From Bacteroidaceae bacterium (lineage in GTDB: Bacteria > Bacteroidota > Bacteroidia > Bacteroidales > Bacteroidaceae), in NCBI GenBank assembly GCA_017472905.1, contig JAFUNW010000232.1:1-6094 (forward strand): DNA of 6,094 nucleotides. Reading direction: 5' to 3'. The notes under the pieces are model-generated. The model worked only from the letters and a program-made list of their open reading frames with translations, was not told the DNA's origin and made no database searches. Of this stretch, positions 1-6,094 are shown one piece after another. The position numbers were made by a program, and so were the translations under genes. Each line of letters begins with the position of its first letter. Positions within the stretch are counted from its first letter, which is position 1.

Positions 1-1518
1 AAATCCGGTGTCAGTGCCAGGCGCAGCGTCAAGCATGCTCCATTCGGTTTGAGCCGTCCTCAAATCATAAAGTTGGGCCTTTTCCCACAAAGTTGTGCGG
101 GTGTTTTTCAATTGTGCATTGTTCGAAAAGGTCCAATAACTGTGTCCGGCAGCTATCGGCTCTACAGAAGGCAGATTACCCACGTAGTTACTCGATTTCG
201 GGTCGAAAAGCTGATAAATCTGGTTGGAAGCTCGTCCGCTTCCACCATAAAGTTTGTCGTAGCTGGAAGCCTCCGGCAACATAATTCGTATGGGAGACTC
301 GCGTTGCTGCAGGGAATTATTCAGTTGTACGGCGAGTTTCTTGATATCGCTGTTCTCCCAAGGAGTTCCCTCCTGCCCTTCCGTCCAATTGAACTGTGGT
401 TCATTAATCGGACTGATGTAAGTTACCGGATAGCCCTCTGCTCGAAAATATTCGCCAACGGTAGCCAAATATTCGGCAAAGTCATCGAAACAATCGCTCT
501 TGAGATTACATCCAAGCGAAGCGGAAGCAAATCCTTTTCCATTTTTGGTGTAATAAACGGGCGGTGTATTGGAGAAAAACACGAAATGCTCACAACCATA
601 TTCCTTGGCCTTTTGCATGAAATACTGCTGACCGGCCTGTTTTTGCCAGTCGTAAGTGCCATCGGAAAGAAGAAAACATTCAGCTCGGCGAGTAGCATCT
701 TCTATTCCGCTGTTTTCTCCCTGTTCCGAAGTACCTCCTCCTAGATTGACTCGCCAATTAGAAAGACCAATTCCAAGTGGGTTACCTTTAGAATCGAACT
801 TCTGACTGAAAAGTTTCTCGGCGATGTATTCTTTTTGCATATTTTCCCAGTAATTTCCGACCACGTTTCCTGTCCAGCAATCAGAGGCTCCGAAATCTTC
901 AATGGTCTGATAACTTTCAGATGGGGTTATCAAAATGGAAGATGTGGCTTGGTTATAGGCAGAAGAGAGGGTGATATCATCAAAATAGTAAGAGGCTTCT
1001 TCCCATCCGCTACGCGGTTCATTCCAATTGCAACTGTAAATAATCCAAAGTGAGCTTAGCGTTTCGCCTACATAAGCTTCCAAATCGATAATTATACGCT
1101 CCCAACGTGCATCGGCATAAGTGCGATCGAAATAGAGTTGAGCCGATTCTTCATAACTATTGAAGCCGATTCGCATCTCTTTGGGCTGCAAACTTCGGTA
1201 TGCAAGTAGCGAAAGGATGCGGTTGGTATTTTTAATCTGAATTGGTTGGTTGAATTTCAATTCTACGAAGTTTCCGTACCAATCGGCATTGGCGACATTG
1301 GTCGCTCCCAAACACTTTTCCGATGGATTCAGACCGGATCTGTCCGGATTATCCACTATGGAAGGAAGGGTTTTGAATAGCGAAGCTGTGCTCACAGCAT
1401 TGTTTACAGTAAGTTGACATTCCTCTCCCTCTTCGAAAGAAGCTAGAATTTGTTGTGCAACAGCGGGAATGTAAGTTCCTAAGGTTGCGAGTAGCATAAA
1501 GAGTGACGCTTTTTTCAT
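1..1518 (-). CDS. Secreted GH30-type glycoside hydrolase with N-terminal beta-sandwich-like module (partial, 3' end missing)
   Basis: Reading the minus strand from the ATG at 1518 gives 506 codons without a stop up to the window edge, so the C-terminus is missing. Residues 1-21 form a Sec signal peptide (MKKASLF, hydrophobic core, then AVA before QQ) with no lipobox cysteine. Residues about 24-186 look like a jelly-roll carbohydrate-binding module, ending in the characteristic YYFDDITL. From about 195 the GH30 TIM barrel begins, with IEDFGASDCW at 207-215 as the first-strand hallmark. SPINEPQFNW at 369-378 contains the likely acid/base Glu373, and QTEWSML at 490-496 the likely nucleophile Glu492. 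The QEG at 382-384 after NEPQ resembles the Glyco_hydr_30_2 branch, which includes endo-beta-1,6-galactanase-like enzymes; the substrate is inferred only. The last barrel strand and the usual GH30 side beta-domain should lie beyond the window. It is transcribed divergently from the phosphoesterase gene. A glucuronoxylanase or glucosidase role is possible. Confidence 0.86.
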   Translation of the reverse strand, partial: MKKASLFMLLATLGTYIPAVAQQILASFEEGEECQLTVNNAVSTASLFKTLPSIVDNPDRSGLNPSEKCLGATNVANADWYGNFVELKFNQPIQIKNTNRILSLLAYRSLQPKEMRIGFNSYEESAQLYFDRTYADARWERIIIDLEAYVGETLSSLWIIYSCNWNEPRSGWEEASYYFDDITLSSAYNQATSSILITPSESYQTIEDFGASDCWTGNVVGNYWENMQKEYIAEKLFSQKFDSKGNPLGIGLSNWRVNLGGGTSEQGENSGIEDATRRAECFLLSDGTYDWQKQAGQQYFMQKAKEYGCEHFVFFSNTPPVYYTKNGKGFASASLGCNLKSDCFDDFAEYLATVGEYFRAEGYPVTYISPINEPQFNWTEGQEGTPWENSDIKKLAVQLNNSLQQRESPIRIMLPEASSYDKLYGGSGRASNQIYQLFDPKSSNYVGNLPSVEPIAAGHSYWTFSNNAQLKNTRTTLWEKAQLYDLRTAQTEWSMLDAAPGTDTGF

Positions 1519-1590
1519 TTTTCAGGTTTTTCTAGATGTTTTTTCCGGCGACTTAATAATATATGGTATTCGTACAACCGGATTGTCGGG

Positions 1591-1622
1591 CAAAAGTAGT
1601 ACATTTGCACTTAAAAGCAAAA
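1591..1622 (-). promoter_or_regulatory. Bacteroidetes-type promoter for the GH30 gene
   Basis: On the minus strand, TACTTTTG (1598-1591) matches the -7 consensus TAnnTTTG. TTTTG (1622-1618) lies exactly 19 bp upstream, which fits the -33 element of the Bacteroidetes primary sigma factor. Transcription should start near 1583-1586, leaving a leader of about 65-68 nt before the ATG at 1518. The leader has no obvious Shine-Dalgarno site. Both elements and their spacing are seen directly; promoter activity is inferred. Confidence 0.72.
1600..1607 (+). promoter_or_regulatory. -7 element for the phosphoesterase gene
   Basis: TACATTTG is a full match to the Bacteroidetes -7 consensus TAnnTTTG and lies 23 bp before the ATG at 1631. 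No TTTG is found at the usual 19-20 bp upstream distance; the nearest TTG is at 1583-1585, only 14 bp away, so the -33 half is weak. Transcription would start near 1612-1615, giving a very short A-rich leader. The box is one base from the minus-strand -7 box. Confidence 0.6.
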
Positions 1623-1630
1623 GAAAAACA

Positions 1631-2122
1631 ATGAAAAGAATAGGTTTATTGTCCGACACCCATTCGTTTTGGGACGAGAAATATCTGAAATACTTCGAGG
1701 AATGTGATGAAATTTGGCACGCGGGCGACATAGGAACACTGGAGGTTGCGGAAAAGCTATCAGCTTTTCGTCCTTTGCGGGCCGTATATGGAAATATTGA
1801 TGGTCAGGATATTCGATCGCGCTTTCCTCAAGTGAATAGATTCACGGTCGAAGGGGCCGAAGTGGTTATGAAACATATCGGAGGATATCCGGGAAATTAC
1901 GACCGTTCCATTGTGGGCAGCCTGTTGGTACGTCCTCCCAAACTTTTCATCAGCGGACATTCGCATATACTACGGGTAAAATACGACAAGACCTTGGGCA
2001 TGTTACACATCAACCCCGGTGCAGCCGGCATCTCCGGTTTCCACCAAGTGCGAACCTTGGTACGTTTTTCCATTCGAGAAGGCAATTTCGAAGATCTGGA
2101 GGTCGTAGAACTGAGCGATTGA
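1631..2122 (+). CDS. YfcE/MJ0936-family metallophosphoesterase
   Basis: The 163-residue product is a compact calcineurin-like phosphodiesterase, predicted to be cytoplasmic (no signal peptide) and to use two divalent metals. The metal-binding motifs appear in order: SDTH (Asp9, His11), HAGD (Asp33), YGNID (Asn55), KHIGGYPG (His82) and SGHSH (His110, His112). Size and motif spacing fit the single-domain YfcE/MJ0936 family, which hydrolyses phosphodiesters in vitro; the physiological substrate is generally unknown. The family's usual HGH-like motif is HIGGYPG here, a form I recall from other Bacteroidetes members. I chose the ATG at 1631 because the protein then begins MKRIGLLSDTH, as expected. 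The in-frame TTG at 1583 would start upstream of the -7 box and add 16 unrelated residues. The gene stands alone, followed by a terminator-like hairpin. Confidence 0.93.
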   Translation: MKRIGLLSDTHSFWDEKYLKYFEECDEIWHAGDIGTLEVAEKLSAFRPLRAVYGNIDGQDIRSRFPQVNRFTVEGAEVVMKHIGGYPGNYDRSIVGSLLVRPPKLFISGHSHILRVKYDKTLGMLHINPGAAGISGFHQVRTLVRFSIREGNFEDLEVVELSD

Positions 2123-2127
2123 GACTG

Positions 2128-2153
2128 AAAATTCTTGTTAAAGTAAGAATTTT
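2128..2153 (+). other. Small AT-rich inverted repeat after the phosphoesterase gene
   Basis: AAAATTCTT (2128-2136) and AAGAATTTT (2145-2153) form a perfect 9-bp stem with an 8-base loop, 5 bases after the TGA stop. The stem has only two G/C pairs and no T-tract follows beyond the stem. It may protect the mRNA 3' end or act as a weak terminator; the stronger candidate lies just downstream. Confidence 0.4.
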
Positions 2154-2165
2154 ATAGAAGCCACA

Positions 2166-2237
2166 GGAGGAGTAAAAGAAAGAGAGCGTTTCGGGATGCA
2201 GAAAAAACTACTTTTCTTCTTTTGTCCTCCCTTTTTT
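2166..2237 (+). terminator. Probable intrinsic terminator of the phosphoesterase gene
   Basis: GGAGGA (2166-2171) pairs with TCCTCC (2225-2230). After one bulged G the stem continues as TAAAAGAA (2173-2180) against TTCTTTTG (2217-2224). Beyond one mismatch, GAGAG (2182-2186) can pair with CTTTT (2211-2215) using two G-T wobbles. The loop is about 24 bases. The 3' arm is followed by C and six T residues (2232-2237), as in a rho-independent terminator. The large loop and the A/T-rich middle of the stem lower confidence. Confidence 0.5.
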
Positions 2238-2240
2238 CAC

Positions 2241-2248
2241 TATATTTG
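2241..2248 (+). promoter_or_regulatory. -7 element for the GH43 gene
   Basis: TATATTTG matches the Bacteroidetes -7 consensus TAnnTTTG. The nearest upstream TTTG (2221-2224) is only 16 bp away, shorter than the usual 19-20 bp, so the -33 part is imperfect. Transcription should begin near 2253-2256, leaving a leader of about 60 nt before the ATG at 2316. The box begins four bases after the T-tract of the upstream hairpin. Confidence 0.62.
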
Positions 2249-2256
2249 CACATTTG

Positions 2257-2280
2257 TTGGTCGGGCTTGCCCTTGACCGA
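2257..2280 (+). promoter_or_regulatory. Hairpin at the 5' end of the GH43 mRNA leader
   Basis: GGTCGGG (2259-2265) can pair with CCC (2270-2272) and GACC (2275-2278), with a CTTG loop and a two-T bulge. Two further pairs, T-G and T-A, extend the base. It lies just after the predicted transcription start, so it would be a 5'-terminal stem-loop. It could stabilise the mRNA or be a regulatory target. Only the pairing is seen; function is inferred, and it matches no riboswitch class I know. Confidence 0.35.
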
Positions 2281-2315
2281 ATGTATCGAAACCAATAATT
2301 TAAAAAAACACAATT

Positions 2316-3542
2316 ATGAAGAAAAAAAATCTGCTCCGTCTCGGAGCTTTATGCTTGGCAATGGCCGTTTCCGGAGGAATGGCGGCCCAAAAGAAACAGG
2401 CTTCTCCTTATGACACCTACCTGTTTGCCTTTTTCTCAGACAATTCGCCCTACGGTGAACAAGTCCGTTACGCCATCAGTGATGACGGATTCAATTATAC
2501 GGCGCTGAACGAAGGACGTCCGGTAGTCACTTCTGACACCATTTCGTTGAAGAAAAGTATTCGCGACCCACACATCATTCGCTCTCGCGATGGAAAGTCT
2601 TTCTACATGGTGCTGACCGACATGCGTTCGTCTATGGGATGGCAAAGCAACGATGGTTTAGTATTAATGAAGAGTACCGACCTCTTGCACTGGCAGCATA
2701 CGGCCATTCACTTCCCTGCACGTTTCCCGAATCTGGCCGGTTTTGACGAAAAGAACCTTCATGCTGTTTGGGCACCTCAGACTATTTGGGATGAGAAAGA
2801 GCAAAAATACATGATTTACTACTCTATCGGTCGTCACGATTGGGAATATCCCGTAGGCAACCGTACACAACCCTATTTCAAAATCTTCTATTCCTATGTA
2901 AACGAGGATTTCACTGACATTACTGAGCCAAAATTGCTATTTGATTTCGGCACGGCAGCTATTGACGGCGACATCGTATATGACGAGAAAAACAAAGAAT
3001 ATATCCTCTTCTTTAAGGATGAAGGTCTGCCTACAATAAACAAAGAGTTCCACACCCGTCAGGGAGTAATGCGAGCTACTTCCAAGAATTTGACCGGTCC
3101 GTATGAGGTTGAGTACCGCCATTTACAGAAAGAAGGACAGTATCCGGTGGAAGGTTCAAGCGTATTCCCGTTGATTGACAGCGATGAATACATCTTGATG
3201 TACGACTGCTATGCCAACGGCTACTACCAATTCTGCAAAAGCACCGACCTGAAGAATTTCACCTTTGTGCAAAATACGCTGACACGCGGCAATTTTACGC
3301 CTCGTCACGGTTCTGTAGTGCACATTACACGTGAAGAACGCAACCGCCTTGAAGCGTGGTCGGACTTGCACGCTGCGTTGGATGAATTGCGCCGCATCCC
3401 CATTCCGGCCTATACGCTTGAAGAGTTGGACGACCGCAAAGAGGTGATGGACAAGGCAAAGAAAGTGTTGACCGAAAGCGGAAAGACGAAAGATTTCGTC
3501 AAGGCTGCCCGCAAAGTGCGCAAGTTTGCCGCCAAATTCTAA
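2316..3542 (+). CDS. Secreted GH43-type glycoside hydrolase (beta-xylosidase/alpha-L-arabinofuranosidase-like)
   Basis: The 408-residue protein starts with a Sec signal peptide (MKKKNLLRLG, then a hydrophobic stretch to GGMAA, about residues 1-24) without a lipobox cysteine. It is therefore predicted to be periplasmic or secreted. Residues about 30-345 have the pattern of a GH43-like five-bladed beta-propeller: YAISDDGFNY, SIRDPHI (Asp84, likely general base), KSTDLLHW, VWAPQTIWD, AAIDGDIVYD (Asp216, likely pKa modulator), VEGSSVFPL (Glu279, likely general acid) and TPRHGSVVHIT near the propeller's end. GH43 enzymes remove arabinose or xylose, and sometimes galactose, from plant glycans; the substrate cannot be read from sequence. 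Residues about 346-408 form a predicted helical tail rich in Lys and Arg. The ATG at 2316 is chosen because it gives an intact signal peptide behind a good -7 box; an A-rich stretch precedes it. The gene appears monocistronic. Confidence 0.85.
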   Translation: MKKKNLLRLGALCLAMAVSGGMAAQKKQASPYDTYLFAFFSDNSPYGEQVRYAISDDGFNYTALNEGRPVVTSDTISLKKSIRDPHIIRSRDGKSFYMVLTDMRSSMGWQSNDGLVLMKSTDLLHWQHTAIHFPARFPNLAGFDEKNLHAVWAPQTIWDEKEQKYMIYYSIGRHDWEYPVGNRTQPYFKIFYSYVNEDFTDITEPKLLFDFGTAAIDGDIVYDEKNKEYILFFKDEGLPTINKEFHTRQGVMRATSKNLTGPYEVEYRHLQKEGQYPVEGSSVFPLIDSDEYILMYDCYANGYYQFCKSTDLKNFTFVQNTLTRGNFTPRHGSVVHITREERNRLEAWSDLHAALDELRRIPIPAYTLEELDDRKEVMDKAKKVLTESGKTKDFVKAARKVRKFAAKF

Positions 3543-3570
3543 GGCGAAAGCGAATAGAGCAAAACTAAAA

Positions 3571-3618
3571 ATGGAGATAAAGGTGGAATCTTGCCAAGAG
3601 CGAGGCTTTTATCTCCAT
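3571..3618. repeat. Long inverted repeat between the GH43 gene and sbcD
   Basis: ATGGAGATAAA (3571-3581) and TTTATCTCCAT (3608-3618) are perfect reverse complements. About three weaker pairs extend the stem inward (GGT with GCT, including a G-T wobble), leaving a loop of about 20 bases. It starts 29 bases after the GH43 stop codon and ends 25 bases before the sbcD start. No T-tract follows on the plus strand, but on the minus strand the hairpin is followed by TTTTTAGTTTT. It may mark the GH43 mRNA end by processing or termination; its role is unresolved. Confidence 0.55.
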
Positions 3619-3643
3619 CTTAGTCCTGAAAGAAACGTAAATC

Positions 3644-4867
3644 ATGGTAAAAATCATTCATACTTCCGACTGGCATTTGGGCCAGAATTTTTATCATTAT
3701 AACCGCGAGGAGGAGTATCTCGACTTCTTTTCGCAGTTGCACCAATTGGTAGCCGAAGAACAACCCGATGCCCTTTTAGTTTGTGGAGACATCTTCGACC
3801 AAGCAGCTCCTCCCACTTGGGCCGTAGCCATGTACAACCGCGAAATGGTGAAACTCAAACAAGCTTTTCCAACTTTGCAGGTGGTGGTGACAGCTGGGAA
3901 TCACGATTCCCCTTCGCGCCTCTCGGCTTCTAGAGTGCTTTGGCAAGAATTGGGAGTGACGGTAGTGGGAACTTTGCCACGTACTCCCGAAGGATGTATT
4001 GAGGAAGAACGATTGATTGTCCCTATTCGCCGCAACGATGAAGTAGTGGCTTGGGTTTTGGCTGTACCTTATCTTTATGGAGGTAATTTGCCTCCCGTAG
4101 AGAACGAAGACAGCTATCCGTCCCGTTTGTCAGCCTTTTATAAACGTTTACGTAAGCGGGTTGAAGGGATGCGTACAACCGGTCAGCCCGTGATTGCAAT
4201 GGGGCATTTCACTTTAGCGAATTGCGAACTGACAGAACATACTACCATCATAGGAAACATAGAAGCAGTCTCCTCAGATGAATGGGCCAAAGAATTCGAT
4301 TATACTGCCCTAGGCCACATTCATCGGCCGCAACATGTTGGTTCTCCCAACGTAAGATATAGCGGATCGGTGTTGCCGGTGAGTTTCGATGAACCTTTTC
4401 CACACAGCGTAACGGTCGTGGAGTTTGAAGAGGGCAAAATGAAACAAGTGCGCAAGCGTGAGATTCGTCCTTTGATAGAGATTTGCAATGTGCCGGACGA
4501 ACATCGTCCGTTTGACGAGGTAAAACAGTCGTTGCTTGAATTTCCGGCTGATAAGCGAGCCTATATTCGAGTGAAAGTATTGCTGGAAGGCATAACTTCG
4601 CCAATCATGTATGAAGAAGCATTGGCTTGTTTACAAGGAAAGGCCGCCTCTTTGTGTTTACTCCATCCCGTTCGGCGCGAAACAGCTTCTTCGGATTCAC
4701 TATCAGAAGAGGTAATTTCTGATTGGGAAGTGCTACAGCACGTCAGTCCTTTGGATATCGCTCTAAAAGCTTACCGCGAGAAAAATAGCGGCGAAGAGAT
4801 GCCGAAAGAAGCACAGAATTGCCTGCAACAATTGATTGAAGAAAGTAGATTGTCCGTTAACGAATAG
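3644..4867 (+). CDS. sbcD: Exonuclease SbcCD, nuclease subunit SbcD (Mre11 family)
   Basis: SbcD is the metal-dependent nuclease subunit of SbcCD, which cleaves DNA hairpins and resects double-strand ends with 3'-5' exonuclease and endonuclease activity. The 407-residue length is normal for the family. The Mre11-type phosphoesterase motifs are all present: HTSDWHLGQ (Asp9, His11), CGDIFD (Asp49), AGNHDSP (Asn86, His87), MGHF (His188) and GHIHRPQ (His225, His227). Residues from about 275 match the C-terminal capping region that contacts SbcC. The start at 3644 gives the canonical MVKIIHTSDWHLG opening. No clear TAnnTTTG box lies in the 101 bp before it, so it may use a weak promoter or readthrough from the GH43 gene past the inverted repeat. 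sbcC starts 4 bases after the stop, so the two genes are probably co-transcribed. Confidence 0.96.
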   Translation: MVKIIHTSDWHLGQNFYHYNREEEYLDFFSQLHQLVAEEQPDALLVCGDIFDQAAPPTWAVAMYNREMVKLKQAFPTLQVVVTAGNHDSPSRLSASRVLWQELGVTVVGTLPRTPEGCIEEERLIVPIRRNDEVVAWVLAVPYLYGGNLPPVENEDSYPSRLSAFYKRLRKRVEGMRTTGQPVIAMGHFTLANCELTEHTTIIGNIEAVSSDEWAKEFDYTALGHIHRPQHVGSPNVRYSGSVLPVSFDEPFPHSVTVVEFEEGKMKQVRKREIRPLIEICNVPDEHRPFDEVKQSLLEFPADKRAYIRVKVLLEGITSPIMYEEALACLQGKAASLCLLHPVRRETASSDSLSEEVISDWEVLQHVSPLDIALKAYREKNSGEEMPKEAQNCLQQLIEESRLSVNE

Positions 4868-4871
4868 GAAT

Positions 4872-6094
4872 ATGCGACTGAAAAAACTGACGATACACAA
4901 CATTGCCTCGCTCGATGAGGCCGAGATTGACTTTTCCAAAGGCGTCTTAGAGGGAGAATCCCTCTTCTTAATTTGTGGAGAAACCGGCTCCGGAAAAAGT
5001 ACAATTCTGAATGCCATTTGCATGGCACTTTACGACCGAGCGCCCAACATGCCGAACGTTCGGGCTGAAAAGTTTGATGGTTGTTTGGTGGGCGATACTT
5101 CCCATTTTCTCCGTAAGGGAACAGGAGAAGGGTATATCCGGTTAGAGTTTGAAGAAGGAGGAACGGACTATTGCGCTGTGTGGGAACAGCGCCGTGCGCG
5201 CAACAATCCTTCCGGCAAGTTGCGTCCCCTCGAACGGAGACTTATCAATCTTCGGAGTGGATTGGAAGAGGTGACGAAAAGTACCGAAATGAACGCTCGT
5301 ATCGAAGAACTTATCGGACTTGATTTCGATCGCTTTACACGCATGTCGCTCTTGCCGCAAGGACAGTTCAATCGCTTTCTTACTGCATCGGTTTCGGAAA
5401 AAGCACAGATTCTCTCTTCGCTAACCCAAATGGATATTTACGACACCATATCGGAGCGTATCAAACAAGAACACGATCGGTACGAACAAGAGTATAAACT
5501 TTTTAAGGAACGGTTGAAAGACATAGAATTACTCACTCCGGAGGCATTGACAGAACTGCGAGAAGCGATAGAGAAAGTCCGTAGCGAAGCAGAGATGAAG
5601 CAAAAAGAGAAGCAGGAAACGGAAAGCCAATTGCAATGGATGGAGCTATATGAAAATAAATGGCGTCAATGGAGCGAAGCCTGCCGAGAACTGAAACTAG
5701 CCGAAGAGAAAATCCAAAGCAGTGAAGCGATTGAACGGGAACTGTGCTTAAAACGTTACGATGAAACCAGTGATTTACGGAAATTATTGGATAAAATCCA
5801 TTTGCAAGAAGAACAATTGAAAGCTTGGGAACATGAGTTGAAACAGGCCGAAACGTTTTGGCGAGAGGGAACGGCTGCTTCTGCCATTTTGTTGGAGCAG
5901 AAGGATGAGATCAAGCGCAATTTATTCGAAAAAGAGCAAGTTTTGGAAAAAATGCTTCCGCAACGCGAAGTTTATGAGAAAGTGCAGAGTTTGACAGGGG
6001 AGCTAGCATTAGTAACCCGCTTGAATCAGGAGGTGAAAAGCATAGAAAAGCAATTAACCGAAAGTGAGGAAAAGAAAAAACTGTTGGAAGTACA
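4872..6094 (+). CDS. sbcC: Exonuclease SbcCD, ATPase subunit SbcC (Rad50 family), partial at the right edge
   Basis: This is the SMC-like ATPase partner of SbcD, driving ATP-dependent opening and cleavage of DNA ends and hairpins. The frame is open for 407 codons to the window end. The first residues, MRLKKLTIHNIASL, are typical for SbcC/Rad50. GETGSGKST at 36-44 is the Walker A motif (Lys42), and SLLPQGQFNRFL at 159-170 is the Q-loop segment. From about residue 190 the sequence becomes a long Glu/Lys/Gln-rich coiled coil that continues off the window. The family usually has over 1000 residues, so the zinc-hook CxxC apex, the second coiled-coil arm, and the signature and Walker B motifs should lie beyond 6094. 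The ATG is 4 bases after the sbcD TAG, with only a weak AGGA overlapping that stop, which suggests translational coupling. Confidence 0.95.
   Translation, partial: MRLKKLTIHNIASLDEAEIDFSKGVLEGESLFLICGETGSGKSTILNAICMALYDRAPNMPNVRAEKFDGCLVGDTSHFLRKGTGEGYIRLEFEEGGTDYCAVWEQRRARNNPSGKLRPLERRLINLRSGLEEVTKSTEMNARIEELIGLDFDRFTRMSLLPQGQFNRFLTASVSEKAQILSSLTQMDIYDTISERIKQEHDRYEQEYKLFKERLKDIELLTPEALTELREAIEKVRSEAEMKQKEKQETESQLQWMELYENKWRQWSEACRELKLAEEKIQSSEAIERELCLKRYDETSDLRKLLDKIHLQEEQLKAWEHELKQAETFWREGTAASAILLEQKDEIKRNLFEKEQVLEKMLPQREVYEKVQSLTGELALVTRLNQEVKSIEKQLTESEEKKKLLEV

Noticed and set aside
49..744. A 231-codon plus-strand open frame
   Set aside because: It lies wholly antisense to the GH30 reading frame. 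Its product matches nothing I recognise, while the minus-strand frame carries a signal peptide and GH30 catalytic motifs.
835..1053. A 72-codon plus-strand open frame
   Set aside because: Also antisense to the GH30 gene, in the N-terminal module region, with no recognisable features.
1583..1630. Upstream TTG start that would lengthen the phosphoesterase by 16 residues
   Set aside because: The start would precede the -7 box at 1600-1607, and the extra residues do not belong to the family's N-terminus. The ATG at 1631 gives the canonical opening.
1519..1630. Riboswitch or other structured RNA in the divergent region
   Set aside because: Only a 4-bp stem (ACAA at 1574-1577 with TTGT at 1583-1586) is visible, and the plus-strand leader is too short for a riboswitch.
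2222..2413. A 63-codon plus-strand open frame over the GH43 promoter and start
   Set aside because: It begins upstream of the predicted transcription start and overlaps the GH43 signal-peptide region in another frame; nothing supports it as a gene.
4248..4604. A 118-codon minus-strand open frame inside sbcD
   Set aside because: It is fully antisense to conserved sbcD sequence, including the GHIH motif, and has no recognisable domain.
4763..5028. Two overlapping minus-strand frames across the sbcD-sbcC junction
   Set aside because: They are shadows of the sbcD C-terminus and the sbcC Walker A region; the plus-strand genes explain the sequence fully.
3644..6094. SbcCD as part of a new defence system
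   Set aside because: The motifs, lengths and tight gene order are those of ordinary housekeeping SbcD-SbcC, and no defence, toxin or mobile genes are next to them in this window.

Overview
The window looks like chromosomal DNA from a member of the Bacteroidales (Bacteroides or a close relative). Three things point there. First, there are three good matches to the Bacteroidetes -7 promoter element TAnnTTTG (TACTTTTG on the minus strand, TACATTTG and TATATTTG on the plus strand). Second, start codons are preceded by A-rich stretches rather than clear Shine-Dalgarno sites. Third, secreted glycoside hydrolases of families typical of gut or oral polysaccharide degraders sit beside ordinary housekeeping genes. 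The species cannot be named from the sequence alone.

Layout. Positions 1-1518 are one open reading frame on the minus strand, cut by the left window edge. It encodes a secreted GH30-type glycosidase with an N-terminal beta-sandwich-like module. A 112-bp divergent intergenic region (1519-1630) carries two -7 boxes back to back, one per strand. A small metallophosphoesterase of the YfcE/MJ0936 family follows on the plus strand (1631-2122). The next gap (2123-2315) holds a terminator-like hairpin, a promoter and a 5'-leader hairpin. Then come a secreted GH43-type glycosidase (2316-3542), a 101-bp gap with a long inverted repeat, and the sbcD-sbcC pair (3644-4867 and 4872 to the right edge, sbcC incomplete).

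How they fit together. The two glycosidases both carry Sec-type signal peptides and probably act on plant or host glycans in the periplasm or outside the cell. They are on opposite strands and are not obviously in one operon, and no SusC/SusD pair or sensor regulator is visible here. SbcD and SbcC form the Mre11/Rad50-type nuclease that processes DNA hairpins and double-strand ends; they are tightly linked and probably co-transcribed. The phosphoesterase is probably an independent housekeeping enzyme.

I found no mobile element, CRISPR array, tRNA or rRNA, and no clear sign of a new defence or biosynthetic system. The points most worth a second look are the GH30 enzyme with its N-terminal module, the abutting divergent promoters, the lysine-rich C-terminal tail of the GH43 protein, and the inverted repeat before sbcD.
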